From NCBI GenBank assembly GCA_937891425.1, contig CALAGD010000004.1:1-23815 (forward strand): a stretch of 23,815 bases of DNA, in the 5' to 3' direction. This DNA comes from an uncultured Pigmentiphaga sp. GTDB lineage: Bacteria; Pseudomonadota; Gammaproteobacteria; Burkholderiales; Burkholderiaceae_B. The notes below the pieces were generated by a model that saw nothing but the letters and a program-made list of their open reading frames with translations, searched no databases and had not been told where the DNA came from. Made by a program: the position numbers and the translations under genes. Of this stretch, positions 1 through 7,744 are shown one piece after another. Numbering within the stretch: position 1 is the stretch's first letter; every line of letters starts with the position of its first letter.

Positions 1-64
1 CGTTATCGGTGCACCATTCGTGCAACGCGCGAATCAGATACGGTTTGGTGGAAGTCTCGGTCAC
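1..64 (-). CDS. sspB: Stringent starvation protein B, N-terminal fragment (cut by window edge)
   Basis: The reverse strand encodes MTETSTKPYLIRALHEWCTDN, the usual SspB N-terminus. SspB is the adaptor that delivers ssrA-tagged peptides to the ClpXP protease. Only the first 21 codons are inside the window, so nothing can be said about the peptide-binding domain or the XB tail. The start is a GTG at 64-62. It overlaps the sspA stop in a GTGA junction, with an AAAAGG ribosome binding site just upstream, so translation is probably coupled to sspA. An ATG a few bases upstream is out of frame and hits a stop at once. Confidence 0.85.
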   Translation of the reverse strand, partial: MTETSTKPYLIRALHEWCTDN

Positions 65-672
65 TTGCGCATTACCTTTTCAGACGGAGTCAAAGCGTCG
101 ATGTAGGCCGGTCGGGCGAAGATGCGCTCGGCGTACTTCTGCAACGGAGCAGCGCTACGTGGCAGTTCGATGCCGTAGTGATCGAGCCGCCACAGCAACG
201 GTGCCAGCGCTACGTCCAGCATCGAGAACTCGTCACCCAACAGATACTTGTTCTTCACGAACATGGGTGCGATCTGCGAGAGACGGTCGCGGATGGCCAG
301 CCGTGCAGCGTCGAGTGCCTTTTCATCGCTTTGCAGGGTGCGATCCTCCAGCGTGCTGACGTGCGTGAAGAGTTCGCGTTCAAAGTTGAACAGGAACAGA
401 CGCGTACGCGCACGCATGACCGGATCAGCCGGCATCAGCTGTGGGTGAGGGAAACGCTCGTCGATGTACTCGTTGATGATGTTGGACTCGTAGAGGATCA
501 GGTCGCGTTCCGTGAGGATGGGAACCTGGCCATACGGGTTCATGACCGAAATGTCTTCGGGCTTGTTGTAGAGGTCGACGTCGCGAATCTCGAAATCCAT
601 GCCTTTCTCGAACAGCACGAAGCGGCAACGCTGCGAGAACGGGCAAGTGGTTCCGGAATAAAGCACCATCAT
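61..672 (-). CDS. sspA: Stringent starvation protein A (RNA polymerase-associated, GST fold)
   Basis: SspA binds RNA polymerase holoenzyme and alters promoter use in starvation and stationary phase. The protein opens MMVLYSGTTCPFSQRCRF, the thioredoxin-like half of a glutathione-S-transferase fold. It then has NPYGQVPIL and an all-helical C-terminal half. The surface motif known as PHPPL in E. coli SspA appears here as PHPQL, after ERF. An open frame extends nine codons upstream, but the ATG at 672 has GGAA 8 bases before it and fits the family N-terminus, so I start there (203 aa). It follows petC beyond a strong terminator, so it probably has its own promoter. TATGAT at 699-704 could be its -10 box, but no good -35 box is visible. 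sspB overlaps its end. Confidence 0.93.
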   Translation of the reverse strand: MMVLYSGTTCPFSQRCRFVLFEKGMDFEIRDVDLYNKPEDISVMNPYGQVPILTERDLILYESNIINEYIDERFPHPQLMPADPVMRARTRLFLFNFERELFTHVSTLEDRTLQSDEKALDAARLAIRDRLSQIAPMFVKNKYLLGDEFSMLDVALAPLLWRLDHYGIELPRSAAPLQKYAERIFARPAYIDALTPSEKVMRK

Positions 673-703
673 GGCAAGGATTCCATCAATAACAATCAAT
701 CAT

Positions 704-745
704 AAAAGACCATCAGCGCCCGCGGAAAATCAGGCGCTGATGGTC
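704..745 (-). terminator. Intrinsic terminator after petC
   Basis: A perfect 13-bp inverted repeat, GACCATCAGCGCC (708-720) and its complement (733-745), encloses a 12-base loop. Read on the minus strand it is followed by TTTTA. It lies between petC and sspA and should end petABC transcription. Confidence 0.85.
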
Positions 746-776
746 GCTGACAGCCGTTATATGGGGATGATTCGCG

Positions 777-1631
777 TTACTTCACGTCTTTCCAGTAGAC
801 CGCGTTCAGTCGCCAGGCAATGACCATGAAGATCGCCAGATACAGAATGACCCACACACCAATGCGCTGACGCTCAAGCTTCATGGGTTCGGCCATCCAC
901 TCCATGAAGGCAGCCAAGTCAGCGATCTGGTTGTCGAAGGCCTTGGCTGCTTCCGGATTCAGCGGCGTGAACTTGTACTCGACCGACGCATGGTGACCGA
1001 TGGGCGCAGCCGTGGGCTCTACCTTGGTGGTGCTGTAACCGAATTCATCGTATTCGGTGGTGACCCGCTCCCAGCTGCCATCAGTGGCACCTTCCACGGG
1101 CCGCACCTCCACCTTGGTAAGGCGGCGCGGGCCTTGCTCTCGCCACATGACATGCGGCATGCCGACGTTGGGGAAAACGAGGTTATCCCAGCCAGTGAGC
1201 TTGGTGTAGTCGCGGTAGAAGCTACGCAGATAGGTGTAGATGTAGTCCGTTCCGGACGGACCGGCGTTGGTGGACTTGGCACGAGCCATCACCGACAGAT
1301 CGGGAGGAGCGGTACCGAACCAGGTCTTGGCGTCGACGGGATTCATGGCCACCACCATCATGTCGTGCACCGAGTTGCCGGCGAACACCAGATTGTTCAG
1401 GATCTGGGCATCGGTCAGCCCGATTTGTCGCAGGTCGCTGTACCGCACGCTGGATGCGGAGTGGCAGTTCAGGCAGTAGTTGACGAAGAGCTTCGCGCCG
1501 TTCTGCAACGCGGCCAGATCGTTCAGCCGATCGGGAGCGCGTTCGAGCGGATAGGTTCCTCCGGCGGCACCCGCCGGAAGGGCGGTCACCATGCCGATGA
1601 TCAATGCTAATGCACCAAGCAGCTTCTTCAT
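777..1631 (-). CDS. petC: Ubiquinol-cytochrome c reductase, cytochrome c1 subunit
   Basis: Cytochrome c1 passes electrons from the Rieske protein to soluble cytochrome c on the periplasmic side of complex III. The 284-aa product has a signal peptide (about residues 1-22, MKKLLGALALIIG then an Ala-rich end). Covalent haem attachment is at C53-LN-C56-H57, the APPDLS motif at 108-113, and the probable axial Met158 in GMPH. One C-terminal membrane anchor (about 255-277) precedes the basic tail WKDVK. A GGAAA ribosome binding site precedes the ATG. It lies 24 bases downstream of petB and is the last gene of the bc1 operon. Confidence 0.96.
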   Translation of the reverse strand: MKKLLGALALIIGMVTALPAGAAGGTYPLERAPDRLNDLAALQNGAKLFVNYCLNCHSASSVRYSDLRQIGLTDAQILNNLVFAGNSVHDMMVVAMNPVDAKTWFGTAPPDLSVMARAKSTNAGPSGTDYIYTYLRSFYRDYTKLTGWDNLVFPNVGMPHVMWREQGPRRLTKVEVRPVEGATDGSWERVTTEYDEFGYSTTKVEPTAAPIGHHASVEYKFTPLNPEAAKAFDNQIADLAAFMEWMAEPMKLERQRIGVWVILYLAIFMVIAWRLNAVYWKDVK

Positions 1632-1655
1632 TTTGCTTTCCGTTCGTCCGTTGGC

Positions 1656-3041
1656 TTAGTGAGCTTTATAGGTGACCCGTTCCGGCACCGGCTTGAAAGT
1701 ACCCCACGTGCTCCAGAAGGGCATGAGGAGGAAGAAGCCGAGGTAGATCAGGGTGCCCACTTGAGACATCAGGTTGTACACGTTGTTGGGAGCCTGGGTA
1801 CCCAGAAAGCCCAGCATCAGGAAGTTCACGATGAAGATCGCGTACAACACCTTGTGCCAGCCCGGACGATACCGGATGGAACGTACCGGCGAGCGATCGA
1901 GCCAGGGCAGGAAGAACAGAATGATGACCGCGCCGCCCATGGTCACCACACCCCAGAACTTGGCGTCGATGGTGCGCAGCAGAACGGCCAGGACGACGAA
2001 GATGACCGGTACACCCACGCGCCAGATGCCGCGCAGGTTGCTGCGGACGAGAAAGGCAAGCGCAGCGAGCACGGCCAGACCAGCCAGCACCCAGGTGAAG
2101 TCGTCGGTAATGGCGCGCAGCATGGAGTAGAACGGCGTGAAATACCACACCGGAGCAATGTGCGGCGGCGTCTTCAGGGGATCGGCAGGCAGGAAGTTGT
2201 TGTACTCCAGGAAATAGCCGCCCATTTCCGGCGCGAAGAACACGATGGCCGCGAACACGATGAAGAACACGGACGCACCGAAAATGTCGTGCACCGTGTA
2301 GTACGGATGGAATGGCACACCATCAAGGGGAATGCCATTGGCGTCCTTCTTGGCCTTGATTTCGATGCCGTCGGGGTTGTTCGAACCCACCTCATGCAGC
2401 GCCATGATGTGCAGGACCACGAGGGCGATGAGCACCAGCGGGATGGCAATGACGTGGAATGCAAAGAAGCGGTTCAACGTGGCGTCGGAAACGATGTAAT
2501 CGCCCCGGATCCAGATGGCGAGGTCGGGCCCGATGAACGGAATGGCAGAGAACAGGTTCACGATGACCTGGGCACCCCAGTACGACATCTGCCCCCACGG
2601 CAGCAGGTAGCCGAAGAAAGCCTCGGCCATGAGGCAAAGGAAGATGGCTACGCCAAAAATCCAGACCAGCTCGCGGGGCTTGCGGTACGAGCCATAGAAC
2701 AGGCCGCGCAGCATGTGCAGATAGACCACCACGAAGAACATGGACGCGCCAGTGGAGTGCATGTAGCGGATGATCCATCCTCCAGGCACTTCGCGCATGA
2801 TGTATTCGACCGACTGGAAGGCCTTCGCGGCGTCGGGCTTGTAATGCATGACCAGAAAGATTCCGGTCACAATCTGAATGACCAGCACCAGCAACGCCAG
2901 GGATCCGAAGATGTACCAGACGTTGAAGTTCTTGGGTGCGTAATACTCGGAGGCGTGCGCCTTCCAGAGATAGGTCAGCGGAAAACGAGCATCGATCCAG
3001 CCAATTAGGCCCGTCGTCTCGATCTTCTTCTCGCCAGCCAT
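1656..3041 (-). CDS. petB: Ubiquinol-cytochrome c reductase, cytochrome b subunit
   Basis: This is the membrane core of complex III, which carries both b haems and the Qo and Qi quinone sites. The 461-aa product has the usual eight-helix cytochrome b plan. Haem ligands are H95/H109 and H196/H211. The first pair is 14 residues apart and the second 15, one more than in mitochondria or Rhodobacter. The Qo motif reads PVWY (297-300), not PEWY; to my knowledge that is normal in beta- and gammaproteobacteria. The ATG has AAGGAG 8 bases upstream. It sits 77 bases after petA and 24 before petC. The length and C-terminal helices look complete. Confidence 0.97.
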   Translation of the reverse strand: MAGEKKIETTGLIGWIDARFPLTYLWKAHASEYYAPKNFNVWYIFGSLALLVLVIQIVTGIFLVMHYKPDAAKAFQSVEYIMREVPGGWIIRYMHSTGASMFFVVVYLHMLRGLFYGSYRKPRELVWIFGVAIFLCLMAEAFFGYLLPWGQMSYWGAQVIVNLFSAIPFIGPDLAIWIRGDYIVSDATLNRFFAFHVIAIPLVLIALVVLHIMALHEVGSNNPDGIEIKAKKDANGIPLDGVPFHPYYTVHDIFGASVFFIVFAAIVFFAPEMGGYFLEYNNFLPADPLKTPPHIAPVWYFTPFYSMLRAITDDFTWVLAGLAVLAALAFLVRSNLRGIWRVGVPVIFVVLAVLLRTIDAKFWGVVTMGGAVIILFFLPWLDRSPVRSIRYRPGWHKVLYAIFIVNFLMLGFLGTQAPNNVYNLMSQVGTLIYLGFFLLMPFWSTWGTFKPVPERVTYKAH

Positions 3042-3118
3042 GACAGCGGCTCCTTTTGCTTGGCGGGTTTATTCGAATCCGGTGAAACACACGGGCTGAA
3101 CGCCCACATCGCCCGATA

Positions 3119-3805
3119 TCAGGCCTTGTTGTCTTCGTCGACACCCACGATGATGCGGGTATCGGAGAGGAACTGATAAGGCGGGACTTCAAGGTTGTCG
3201 GGTGCGGGCTTGTTCTTGAACACCCGGCCGGCGAGATCGAATGTAGACCCGTGGCACGGGCAGAAGAATCCACCTTTCCAGTCGGCGGGCAGACCAGGCC
3301 CCGCTGCGGGAGTGAGATGCGGCGTAGGCGAGCACCCGAGATGAGTACAGATGCCTACGGCGACGAAGTATTCGGGCTTGCGCGAACGCCATTCGTTCCG
3401 CGCATAGGGAGGCGTGAAACCAGGGCGGTTCGAGTCGGGGTCGGCCACTTCGCTGTTGGTCTTGTTGAGCGTGGCCAGCATTTCAGGCGTGCGATGAATG
3501 ATCCAGACGGGCTTGCCGCGCCACTCGACGGTCATCATCTCGCCGGGAGGGATGGCACCAATGTCGACCTCGACCGGAGCGCCCGCAGCGCGCGCGCGAG
3601 ATGAGGGAGCGAAGGAGCCGACCAGCGGCACTGCCACACCGACCCCCACAACGCCACCGGCGACTGCCGCCGTGCCAATCCAGAACCGGCGTTGTGGATC
3701 GAGCGGTTGCTTGTTCTGGGGACCTAACGGGTTAACTTCCTTTTCGGCGTTACCGCCATCCAGCGGCGCCCGACCGTCGAACGTCATCGTATTCTGACTC
3801 ATCAT
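3119..3805 (-). CDS. petA: Ubiquinol-cytochrome c reductase, Rieske iron-sulfur subunit
   Basis: The Rieske protein carries the [2Fe-2S] cluster that takes the first electron from ubiquinol at the Qo site. Cluster ligands are in CTHLGC (C153, H155, C158) and CPCHGS (C182, C184, H185), and the second and fourth cysteines form the usual disulfide. The N-terminus has a twin arginine (R39-R40 in QRRFWIG) before a hydrophobic Gly/Val/Ala segment. That is a Tat-type uncleaved anchor, and tatABC lies only a few kilobases away. Tandem ATG codons at 3805 and 3802 follow AAGGATGGG. The second has the better spacing (7 bases), so MSQNTM may be the true start. It is the first gene of petABC. Confidence 0.96.
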   Translation of the reverse strand: MMSQNTMTFDGRAPLDGGNAEKEVNPLGPQNKQPLDPQRRFWIGTAAVAGGVVGVGVAVPLVGSFAPSSRARAAGAPVEVDIGAIPPGEMMTVEWRGKPVWIIHRTPEMLATLNKTNSEVADPDSNRPGFTPPYARNEWRSRKPEYFVAVGICTHLGCSPTPHLTPAAGPGLPADWKGGFFCPCHGSTFDLAGRVFKNKPAPDNLEVPPYQFLSDTRIIVGVDEDNKA

Positions 3806-3849
3806 CCCATCCTTATTTCGACGCCTTTGCGCACGCGTCGCAACTGGCG

Positions 3850-3880
3850 ATTATAGCGCAGGGTCACATCCTGACACCAA
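3850..3880 (-). promoter_or_regulatory. Probable sigma-70 promoter of petABC
   Basis: The minus strand carries a perfect -10 box, TATAAT (3850-3855). A weak -35 candidate, TTGGTG (3875-3880), lies 19 bases away. The predicted leader before petA is about 38 nt. The -10 match is strong and the -35 poor, so an activator or an extended -10 may help. Confidence 0.55.
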
Positions 3881-4351
3881 CCGCGTACGTGTGCGCCAAG
3901 GCAGACCGGCCACTCGACGGGCCGGCCACAGGGGCGCCGGCGACCCCGGCCGAGAAGAGAATCGTGCGCCCGCCAAGATACCGGAAGAACCTGCAGAATC
4001 CAATGGTTCATGTCGGGTGCACGGCCTGAGCTCCCGCGCACCGCAGGATTCGTTGCATGAAACCCACATCACGGCGTTGCCAGACTTCCAGCGTCGAATA
4101 CCTGATCCGATATTGGCTGCACTTGCCTGCGCCGAACTTGATGCAGACCGCATCCTCGATTACTTTTGTCGGGTCGAGTCGCGTCGATCCCTCGAGCACA
4201 ACCCCAGCCAACACACTCCGTTCAACCCGACACGACGCCCGCTTGGCCAGCACAGGCAATACGACCGCGTTCCAGCCGGTTCCATCCAGTGCCTCCGCTC
4301 GCCGGCGGCCGCGACAACCCGGTTTCATACGACAAAAAGGAAGCACCCATC
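3881..4351. other. Intergenic region between divergent petA and mscL, no convincing gene
   Basis: Open frames cross this stretch on both strands, but none has a recognisable domain, a good ribosome binding site or family-like composition. The first part (3900-3960) is very GC-rich with GGCCGGCC-type self-complementarity. A weak promoter toward mscL could be TTGATG (4138-4143), 17 bases, TACTTT (4161-4166), which would give a leader of about 180 nt. No tRNA, repeat array or mobile-element end is visible. Confidence 0.4.
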
Positions 4352-4810
4352 ATGAGCGGCTTTATCAAGGAATTTCGCGAATTCGCGATCAAGGGCAACA
4401 TGATCGACCTGGCCGTCGGTGTCATCATTGGTACCGCGTTCAGCAAGATCATCGACTCCCTGGTCGCCGACATCATCATGCCCATCGCCAACTTCATCCT
4501 GGGCGGGCAGGTAGACTTCACCAATCAGTTCATCGTGCTGCGCATGCCCGAGGGCTACGCCGGACCTGACACCTACGCCGACCTCACCGCGGCCGGAGCC
4601 ATCCTTTTCGCCTGGGGCAATTTCCTCACCATATTCATCAATTTCCTGCTGCTTGCCCTGGTGGTGTTCATGATCGTGAAGGCCATGAACACGGCACGCC
4701 GACGCTTCGAACGTGAACAGGAAGCCGCCCCGCCCGCACCGCCGGCCGAGGAAGTGGTGCTGTTGCGGGAGATTCGCGACGCACTGAAACAGCGCGAAGG
4801 CGCGAACTGA
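4352..4810 (+). CDS. mscL: Large-conductance mechanosensitive channel
   Basis: MscL is the pentameric inner-membrane safety valve that opens under extreme membrane tension during hypo-osmotic shock. The 152-aa protein starts MSGFIKEFREFAIKGNM (amphipathic N-terminal helix, then the pore-lining first helix, about 16-46, with AVGVIIGTAF and SLVADIIMP). A periplasmic loop follows, then a second helix (about 83-112). The cytoplasmic end is charged and Pro/Ala-rich, with the helix EEVVLLREIRDALKQR. The frame is open further upstream, but AAAAAGGAAG about 10 bases before the ATG at 4352 fixes the start. It is one of only two plus-strand protein genes here, monocistronic, and convergent with the NIF3 gene. 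Confidence 0.96.
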   Translation: MSGFIKEFREFAIKGNMIDLAVGVIIGTAFSKIIDSLVADIIMPIANFILGGQVDFTNQFIVLRMPEGYAGPDTYADLTAAGAILFAWGNFLTIFINFLLLALVVFMIVKAMNTARRRFEREQEAAPPAPPAEEVVLLREIRDALKQREGAN

Positions 4811-4842
4811 TTCTGTACGGCAGAACGTTCATTGCTGAGCCT

Positions 4843-4864
4843 GCCGCCCGCCCCATCGGGCGGC
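4843..4864 (+). terminator. GC-rich hairpin after mscL, possible terminator
   Basis: A perfect 8-bp stem, GCCGCCCG/CGGGCGGC, with a 6-base loop (CCCCAT), lies 33 bases after the mscL stop. Only a poor T-tract (CTTGACTTGCT) follows, so it is a weak intrinsic terminator or an RNA 3'-end stabiliser. It could also act on the converging NIF3 transcript. Confidence 0.5.
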
Positions 4865-4985
4865 CTTGACTTGCTGGGTACCACGCATTGGGCACGGATC
4901 CGTCGGAACGCCGCGTGGCCAACAACACCGGATCACTTCATGCCGGTCGGGTCATGTTGAACACCGACGCGGCACACCTGCTGCC

Positions 4986-5858
4986 CTACACCGGATTATC
5001 GATGTCGATGAACCTGACCTCGACGCCAAACTGACGCGCAACGGCCTCACCCAGAGCCTGCACGCCGTAGCGTTCGGTAGCGTGGTGCCCTGCCCCGATG
5101 AATGCCACGCCTGTCTCGCGTGCCATGTGCGTGGTTTGCTCCGACGCCTCCCCGGTGATGTAGACGGTTGCACCGACGGCCACCGCATCTTCCATCATGT
5201 TTTGCGCAGCCCCGGTACACCACACCACACGCCCCACCGGTGCGTCGCGATCGCCAATGACCAGCGGTTCACGCTGCAATCGCTGGGCCACACGTTCCGC
5301 CAGTTCCCCAACCGTCGACAACCCCGGCGCGCGGCCGATCCACAACAGCCCTTCTGGCCCCGCCGTGAGAGGTTGCCCCGGCTTCGACGCATCGTCGTCC
5401 GGCAGAAGGTCGGGCGCCAGACCCAACACACGGGCGAGCTGCGCGTTATTACCCCACCGCGGATGAAGGTCGAGTGGCAGATGGTACGCGAATACGTTGA
5501 TATCGTTGCTCAGCGCCAACTTGAGTCTGCGGCGGCGAGTGCCAATGACGCGGACGTCGTCGCTTTTCCAGAACCAGCCATGGTGGACGAGGACGGCATC
5601 GGCACCCATCCTGACCGCTTCCTGCAGCAAGGCTTCCGAGGCCGTCACCCCTGCAATGACCCGGCGGATCTCAGCACGCCCTTCAACTTGCAGCCCGTTG
5701 GGGCAATAGTCGCGGATGCGGTGCACCTGCAGCTCACGCGCGAGCCAGGCGTCGAGCTCATGGCGCGTGACCATGGGTGTGGTGTCGGCCGGCCCGGGTG
5801 TGGCCAGCAGCGTGCCCGCGTTACCCGCAGACGTGATGCGTGAAGTTGGACTTGTCAT
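4986..5858 (-). CDS. NIF3/YbgI-family dinuclear-metal protein
   Basis: The family is a conserved ring-shaped hexamer with a two-metal centre per subunit; its cellular reaction is not firmly established. Conserved elements are DYCPNGLQVEG, VLVHHGWFW (metal-binding HHG, H92-H93 from the chosen start), YHLPLDLHPRWGNN, and a C-terminal TGEASE...GHHATERYG. Start choice matters. The ATG at 5858 has AGGAAA 8 bases upstream and gives 290 aa. The ATG at 5774 would match the typical length (about 250 aa) but has no ribosome binding site. An ATG at 5909 would overlap the tatC stop (TGATG) and could be coupled. The extra Ser/Thr/Gly-rich N-terminal 28 residues are not part of the domain. It is the last gene after tatABC. 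Confidence 0.88.
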   Translation of the reverse strand: MTSPTSRITSAGNAGTLLATPGPADTTPMVTRHELDAWLARELQVHRIRDYCPNGLQVEGRAEIRRVIAGVTASEALLQEAVRMGADAVLVHHGWFWKSDDVRVIGTRRRRLKLALSNDINVFAYHLPLDLHPRWGNNAQLARVLGLAPDLLPDDDASKPGQPLTAGPEGLLWIGRAPGLSTVGELAERVAQRLQREPLVIGDRDAPVGRVVWCTGAAQNMMEDAVAVGATVYITGEASEQTTHMARETGVAFIGAGHHATERYGVQALGEAVARQFGVEVRFIDIDNPV

Positions 5859-5908
5859 GACGGTTTCCTGCGCGGATAGCCCGAAAAGAATCGCGACCGG
5901 CAACAACA

Positions 5909-6691
5909 TCAGGGCTGCTCGGCCCGAGGTACGTCTTCACGCTCCTCCTTGGGCTCGACGAGCCGGGCAACCAGCAGGCCGGCTTCGTACAGCACACACA
6001 GGGGCACAGCCAGCATGAACTGGCTGACCACATCTGGCGGGGTGAACACCGCGGCAACCACGAATGCACCGACGATGATGTAGCCACGCACGCTCTTGAG
6101 CTTGTCGACGCTGGCAATGCCGGTACGCACCAGCAGGACGACCGCCACCGGGACCTCGAACGTGATCCCGAAAGCCAGGAACATGGTCATCACGAAGTTC
6201 AGGTAGGCCTCGATATCGGGCGCTGGAGTAATTGACTGGGGTGCGAACGACGCGATGAACTGGAATACCGTGCGGAACACCACGAAATAACAGAACGCCA
6301 TGCCCAGAAAGAAGAGCACCGTGCTGGACAGTATCAATGGCAGGGCGAGCCGCTTCTCGTGCTGATACAGGCCCGGTGCGACGAACGCCCACACCTGGTA
6401 GAGCACGACGGGCAACGAGATGAGAAACGCTGCGAGCAGCGTGACCTTGACGGGCACCATGAATGGCGTGATGACGCCCGTGGCAATCATGCGCGTGCCT
6501 TCCGGTAGCGTGGCCAACATGGGCTGGGCGAGCAGGTCGTAGATGTACGATGCTCCCGGATAGGCGAACAGAACCACAAAAACCACCAGCACGGCAAGCA
6601 CCGACTTGAGCAGCCGCTGCCGCAGTTCGATGAGGTGTGAGAGGAAGCTTTCCTGCTGTTCTTCGGGGTCGTACTTGTCAGGCGTGCTCAT
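5909..6691 (-). CDS. tatC: Sec-independent protein translocase TatC
   Basis: TatC is the six-helix inner-membrane receptor that, with TatB, recognises twin-arginine signal peptides. The 260-aa product has the typical cytoplasmic N-terminus (SFLSHLIELRQRLLKS), then six hydrophobic segments and a charged tail (EPKEEREDVPRAEQP). The start codon overlaps the tatB stop by four bases (ATGA, 6688-6691), a sign of coupled translation. A likely client, the Rieske protein, is encoded in the same window. Confidence 0.96.
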   Translation of the reverse strand: MSTPDKYDPEEQQESFLSHLIELRQRLLKSVLAVLVVFVVLFAYPGASYIYDLLAQPMLATLPEGTRMIATGVITPFMVPVKVTLLAAFLISLPVVLYQVWAFVAPGLYQHEKRLALPLILSSTVLFFLGMAFCYFVVFRTVFQFIASFAPQSITPAPDIEAYLNFVMTMFLAFGITFEVPVAVVLLVRTGIASVDKLKSVRGYIIVGAFVVAAVFTPPDVVSQFMLAVPLCVLYEAGLLVARLVEPKEEREDVPRAEQP

Positions 6692-7197
6692 GAGGTACTG
6701 GACTTGCCGGAAGCCGCGATCTGCAAATCAGCAGAACCTGCACTTGCGGCATGACTTCCTGGTTGGGACTGCGTAGGGGGCACCGCCGTAGCGGGATGGT
6801 CGGCCCGAGGCTGTTGCAGGGCTGCGCCCGGGGTTTCGTCACTGGCGACTGCAGGAACGTCCGCATTGCCGGAGCTCGACAGCGGCTGGGCAGCCTCATG
6901 TTTGACGTCGTCGAACGCCTCCTGGATTTCACCCATGTGCTGACGAGCCGAGACTTCCAGTGAACGCGCGGTGGCCTCCACCGAACGTGCGGCAGCGTCC
7001 ATCTCGGCACGCAAACGCCGCAGCTCCTCAAGCTCTATTTCACGATTGATATCGCTCTTGACGTCGGCAACGTATCGCTGCAGGCGACCCAGCAGATGGC
7101 CAGCGGTACGGGCGACCTTGGGCAGCCTTTGCGGCCCGATGACGATGAGCGCAACAACGGCCACCACCAGCAGTTCAGAGAAGCTGAAGTCGAACAT
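6688..7197 (-). CDS. tatB: Sec-independent protein translocase TatB
   Basis: TatB partners TatC in the substrate-binding complex. The 169-aa product starts MFDFSFSELLVVAVVALIVIGP, the single N-terminal membrane helix with the conserved Glu and the GP hinge. An amphipathic helix (QRLPKVARTAGHLLGR) and a long charged coiled region rich in Glu, Arg and Ala follow. The last third is low-complexity Pro/Ser/Ala/Gln. The FSELLVV and GPQRLPK motifs separate it from TatA. It lies 22 bases after tatA and overlaps tatC. Confidence 0.95.
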   Translation of the reverse strand: MFDFSFSELLVVAVVALIVIGPQRLPKVARTAGHLLGRLQRYVADVKSDINREIELEELRRLRAEMDAAARSVEATARSLEVSARQHMGEIQEAFDDVKHEAAQPLSSSGNADVPAVASDETPGAALQQPRADHPATAVPPTQSQPGSHAASAGSADLQIAASGKSSTS

Positions 7198-7219
7198 GCC
7201 ACCCTACCGTTGCGCCCGA

Positions 7220-7450
7220 TCAGGTATTGGTGCTTTTTTCACGCGCCTGCACGTCGATCGTTTCGTCCTGTACGCGCCTGGTTTCAGCCTTTTGGGCCTT
7301 GGCCTCCTCATCGCCTTCCTTGAGGCCTGCCTTGAAGCCGCGCACCGCACCGCCCAGATCCTCGCCAAGGTTGCGCAGCTTCTTGGTGCCGAACACCAGA
7401 GCAATGATGAGCAGTACGATGAGCCAGTGCCAGATACTGAATGTACCCAT
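7220..7450 (-). CDS. tatA: Sec-independent protein translocase TatA
   Basis: TatA oligomers form the protein-conducting element of the Tat system. The 76-aa product is MGTFSIWHWLIVLLIIALVF, then the hinge FGTKKLRNLGEDLG, an amphipathic helix (GGAVRGFKAGLKEG) and a charged tail. An in-frame extension of 17 codons exists, but GGAG 6 bases before the ATG at 7450 and the family N-terminus fix the start. It is the first gene of tatABC-NIF3. Confidence 0.96.
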   Translation of the reverse strand: MGTFSIWHWLIVLLIIALVFGTKKLRNLGEDLGGAVRGFKAGLKEGDEEAKAQKAETRRVQDETIDVQAREKSTNT

Positions 7451-7744
7451 GGAGAACTCCGTTGTCTGATTCGTGCATCCGGCGTTCGACCCGGCATGCA
7501 AAATTTAATTCTAACGGACCGACGTCATTGTGCGACCCACCAGGAGACACAGCGAGGAGACACAGCGGCCCATAACCGGTACGGTACCACGTCATGTGTG
7601 AGGACGGGCGGGCATTAACCCGGAGTTCCGGATGTACGGATCGCGCCCGCGCCTGACCACCGCGGGATGGCGCCCTGCACCAGGGGCCTGACCGGCAACA
7701 CCTTGCACACTGTGTGCGTGGTGGGTACAGTACCGCGGCTTGCG
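7451..7744. other. hisE-tatA intergenic region with possible tat promoter
   Basis: There is no recognisable gene here. In related Burkholderiales a HIT-family gene often lies between the his and tat genes, but no HIT motif is visible in any frame. On the minus strand, TAGAAT (7508-7513) in a short AT-rich patch could be the tatA -10 box; the -35 is poor. The stretch also holds a 13-bp tandem duplication (7542-7567) and a perfect 13-bp palindrome, GCACAC-T-GTGTGC (7705-7717), just downstream of hisE. No U-tract terminator for the his operon is seen. Confidence 0.4.
7542..7567. repeat. 13-bp perfect tandem duplication
   Basis: AGGAGACACAGCG occurs twice head to tail with no spacer, in noncoding DNA upstream of tatA. 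Its origin is probably slippage. Each copy contains AGGAG. Confidence 0.8.

Noticed and set aside
1659..3008. Long plus-strand open frame (449 codons) opposite petB
   Set aside because: It is a mirror of the cytochrome b codons; its composition (His, Glu, Gln, Arg) is an antisense artefact with no domain support.
4008..4346. Minus-strand frame of 112 codons in the petA-mscL gap
   Set aside because: It has no domain, no ribosome binding site and atypical composition; treated as noncoding.
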